6,467 nt of DNA, from the NCBI GenBank assembly GCA_002451695.1, contig DKDC01000024.1, positions 1-6,467 on the forward strand, in the 5' to 3' direction. Below the pieces are notes generated by a model. It ran no database searches. It had not been told where the DNA came from and saw nothing but the letters and a program-made list of their open reading frames with translations. Made by a program: the position numbers and the translations under genes. This stretch comes from Prevotellaceae bacterium UBA6858 (GTDB lineage: Bacteria; Bacteroidota; Bacteroidia; Bacteroidales; Bacteroidaceae). Each line of letters begins with the position of its first letter. The stretch's first letter is position 1. Below, piece by piece: positions 6,459 through 6,467 of this stretch.

Positions 6459-6467
6459 ATGTCTGAT
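6459..6467 (+). CDS. Possible start of the next gene, cut by the window edge
   Basis: ATGTCTGAT (Met-Ser-Asp) ends the window, preceded by AGGAAAAATT, an A-rich context common before Bacteroidales start codons. An in-frame ATG also lies at 6438 (seven codons earlier), produced by the 21-bp repeat. With three codons visible nothing can be said about the product. Confidence 0.2.

Larger units (their letters stand above)
6407..6467 (+). repeat. Three AGGAAAAA blocks at exact 21-bp spacing
   Basis: AGGAAAAA begins at 6407, 6428 and 6449, a period of exactly 21 bp. Copies 2 and 3 share more: TAGGAAAAA, two variable bases, then ATGTC. The third copy is cut by the window edge, so the full number of units is unknown. 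Twenty-one bp is two helical turns, so the three A-runs lie on the same face of the DNA and may bend it. The repeat lies in the non-coding stretch after the MATE stop codon. It could be regulatory sites for the next gene or the beginning of a tandem repeat array. Confidence 0.6.

Noticed and set aside
4..6467. ATCAGAC near the left edge (4-10) and GTCTGAT at the right edge (6461-6467) as terminal inverted repeats of a mobile element
   Set aside because: Only seven bases match, no transposase or target-site duplication is present, and the window contents are ordinary chromosomal genes, so chance is the simpler explanation.

Overview
The window looks like a piece of a chromosome from a moderately GC-rich member of the Bacteroidales. 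The evidence is a perfect Bacteroidetes-type -7 promoter box (TAACTTTG) before the first gene, no clear Shine-Dalgarno sequences, a peptidase close to the Porphyromonas gingivalis prolyl tripeptidyl peptidase, and a serine acetyltransferase of the long-loop type. Frequent ATA (Ile) and AGG (Arg) codons in GC-rich genes are notable. I cannot fix the family or genus from the sequence alone.

Layout: four complete genes, all on the + strand. An AT-richer leader (1-216) holds a promoter, a repeated two-part motif and possibly the first 11 codons of a divergent gene. Three genes then follow closely. They are a serine O-acetyltransferase (217-1122), a THUMP-domain 23S rRNA guanine methyltransferase with a long Arg/Gly-rich tail (1128-2735, only 5 bp downstream) and a secreted S9 prolyl tripeptidyl/dipeptidyl peptidase (2765-4975, 29 bp downstream). 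This probable operon ends at a strong hairpin terminator (4996-5035). A MATE-family efflux transporter (start best placed at 5049, end 6392) begins 13 bp after the terminator. The final 75 bp hold three AGGAAAAA blocks spaced exactly 21 bp apart, an 8-bp inverted repeat and a possible start codon for a gene lying beyond the window.

Functionally the three operon genes are a housekeeping mix: cysteine precursor synthesis, 23S rRNA modification and periplasmic peptide trimming. The MATE pump is a separate unit. I see no mobile element, CRISPR array, RNA gene, phage gene or defence system, and nothing that amounts to an undescribed multi-gene system. The points most worth a second look are the 21-bp-phased repeat at the right end, the terminator placed almost against the MATE start codon, the RG-rich tail of the methyltransferase, and the altered loop and C-terminus of the serine acetyltransferase.
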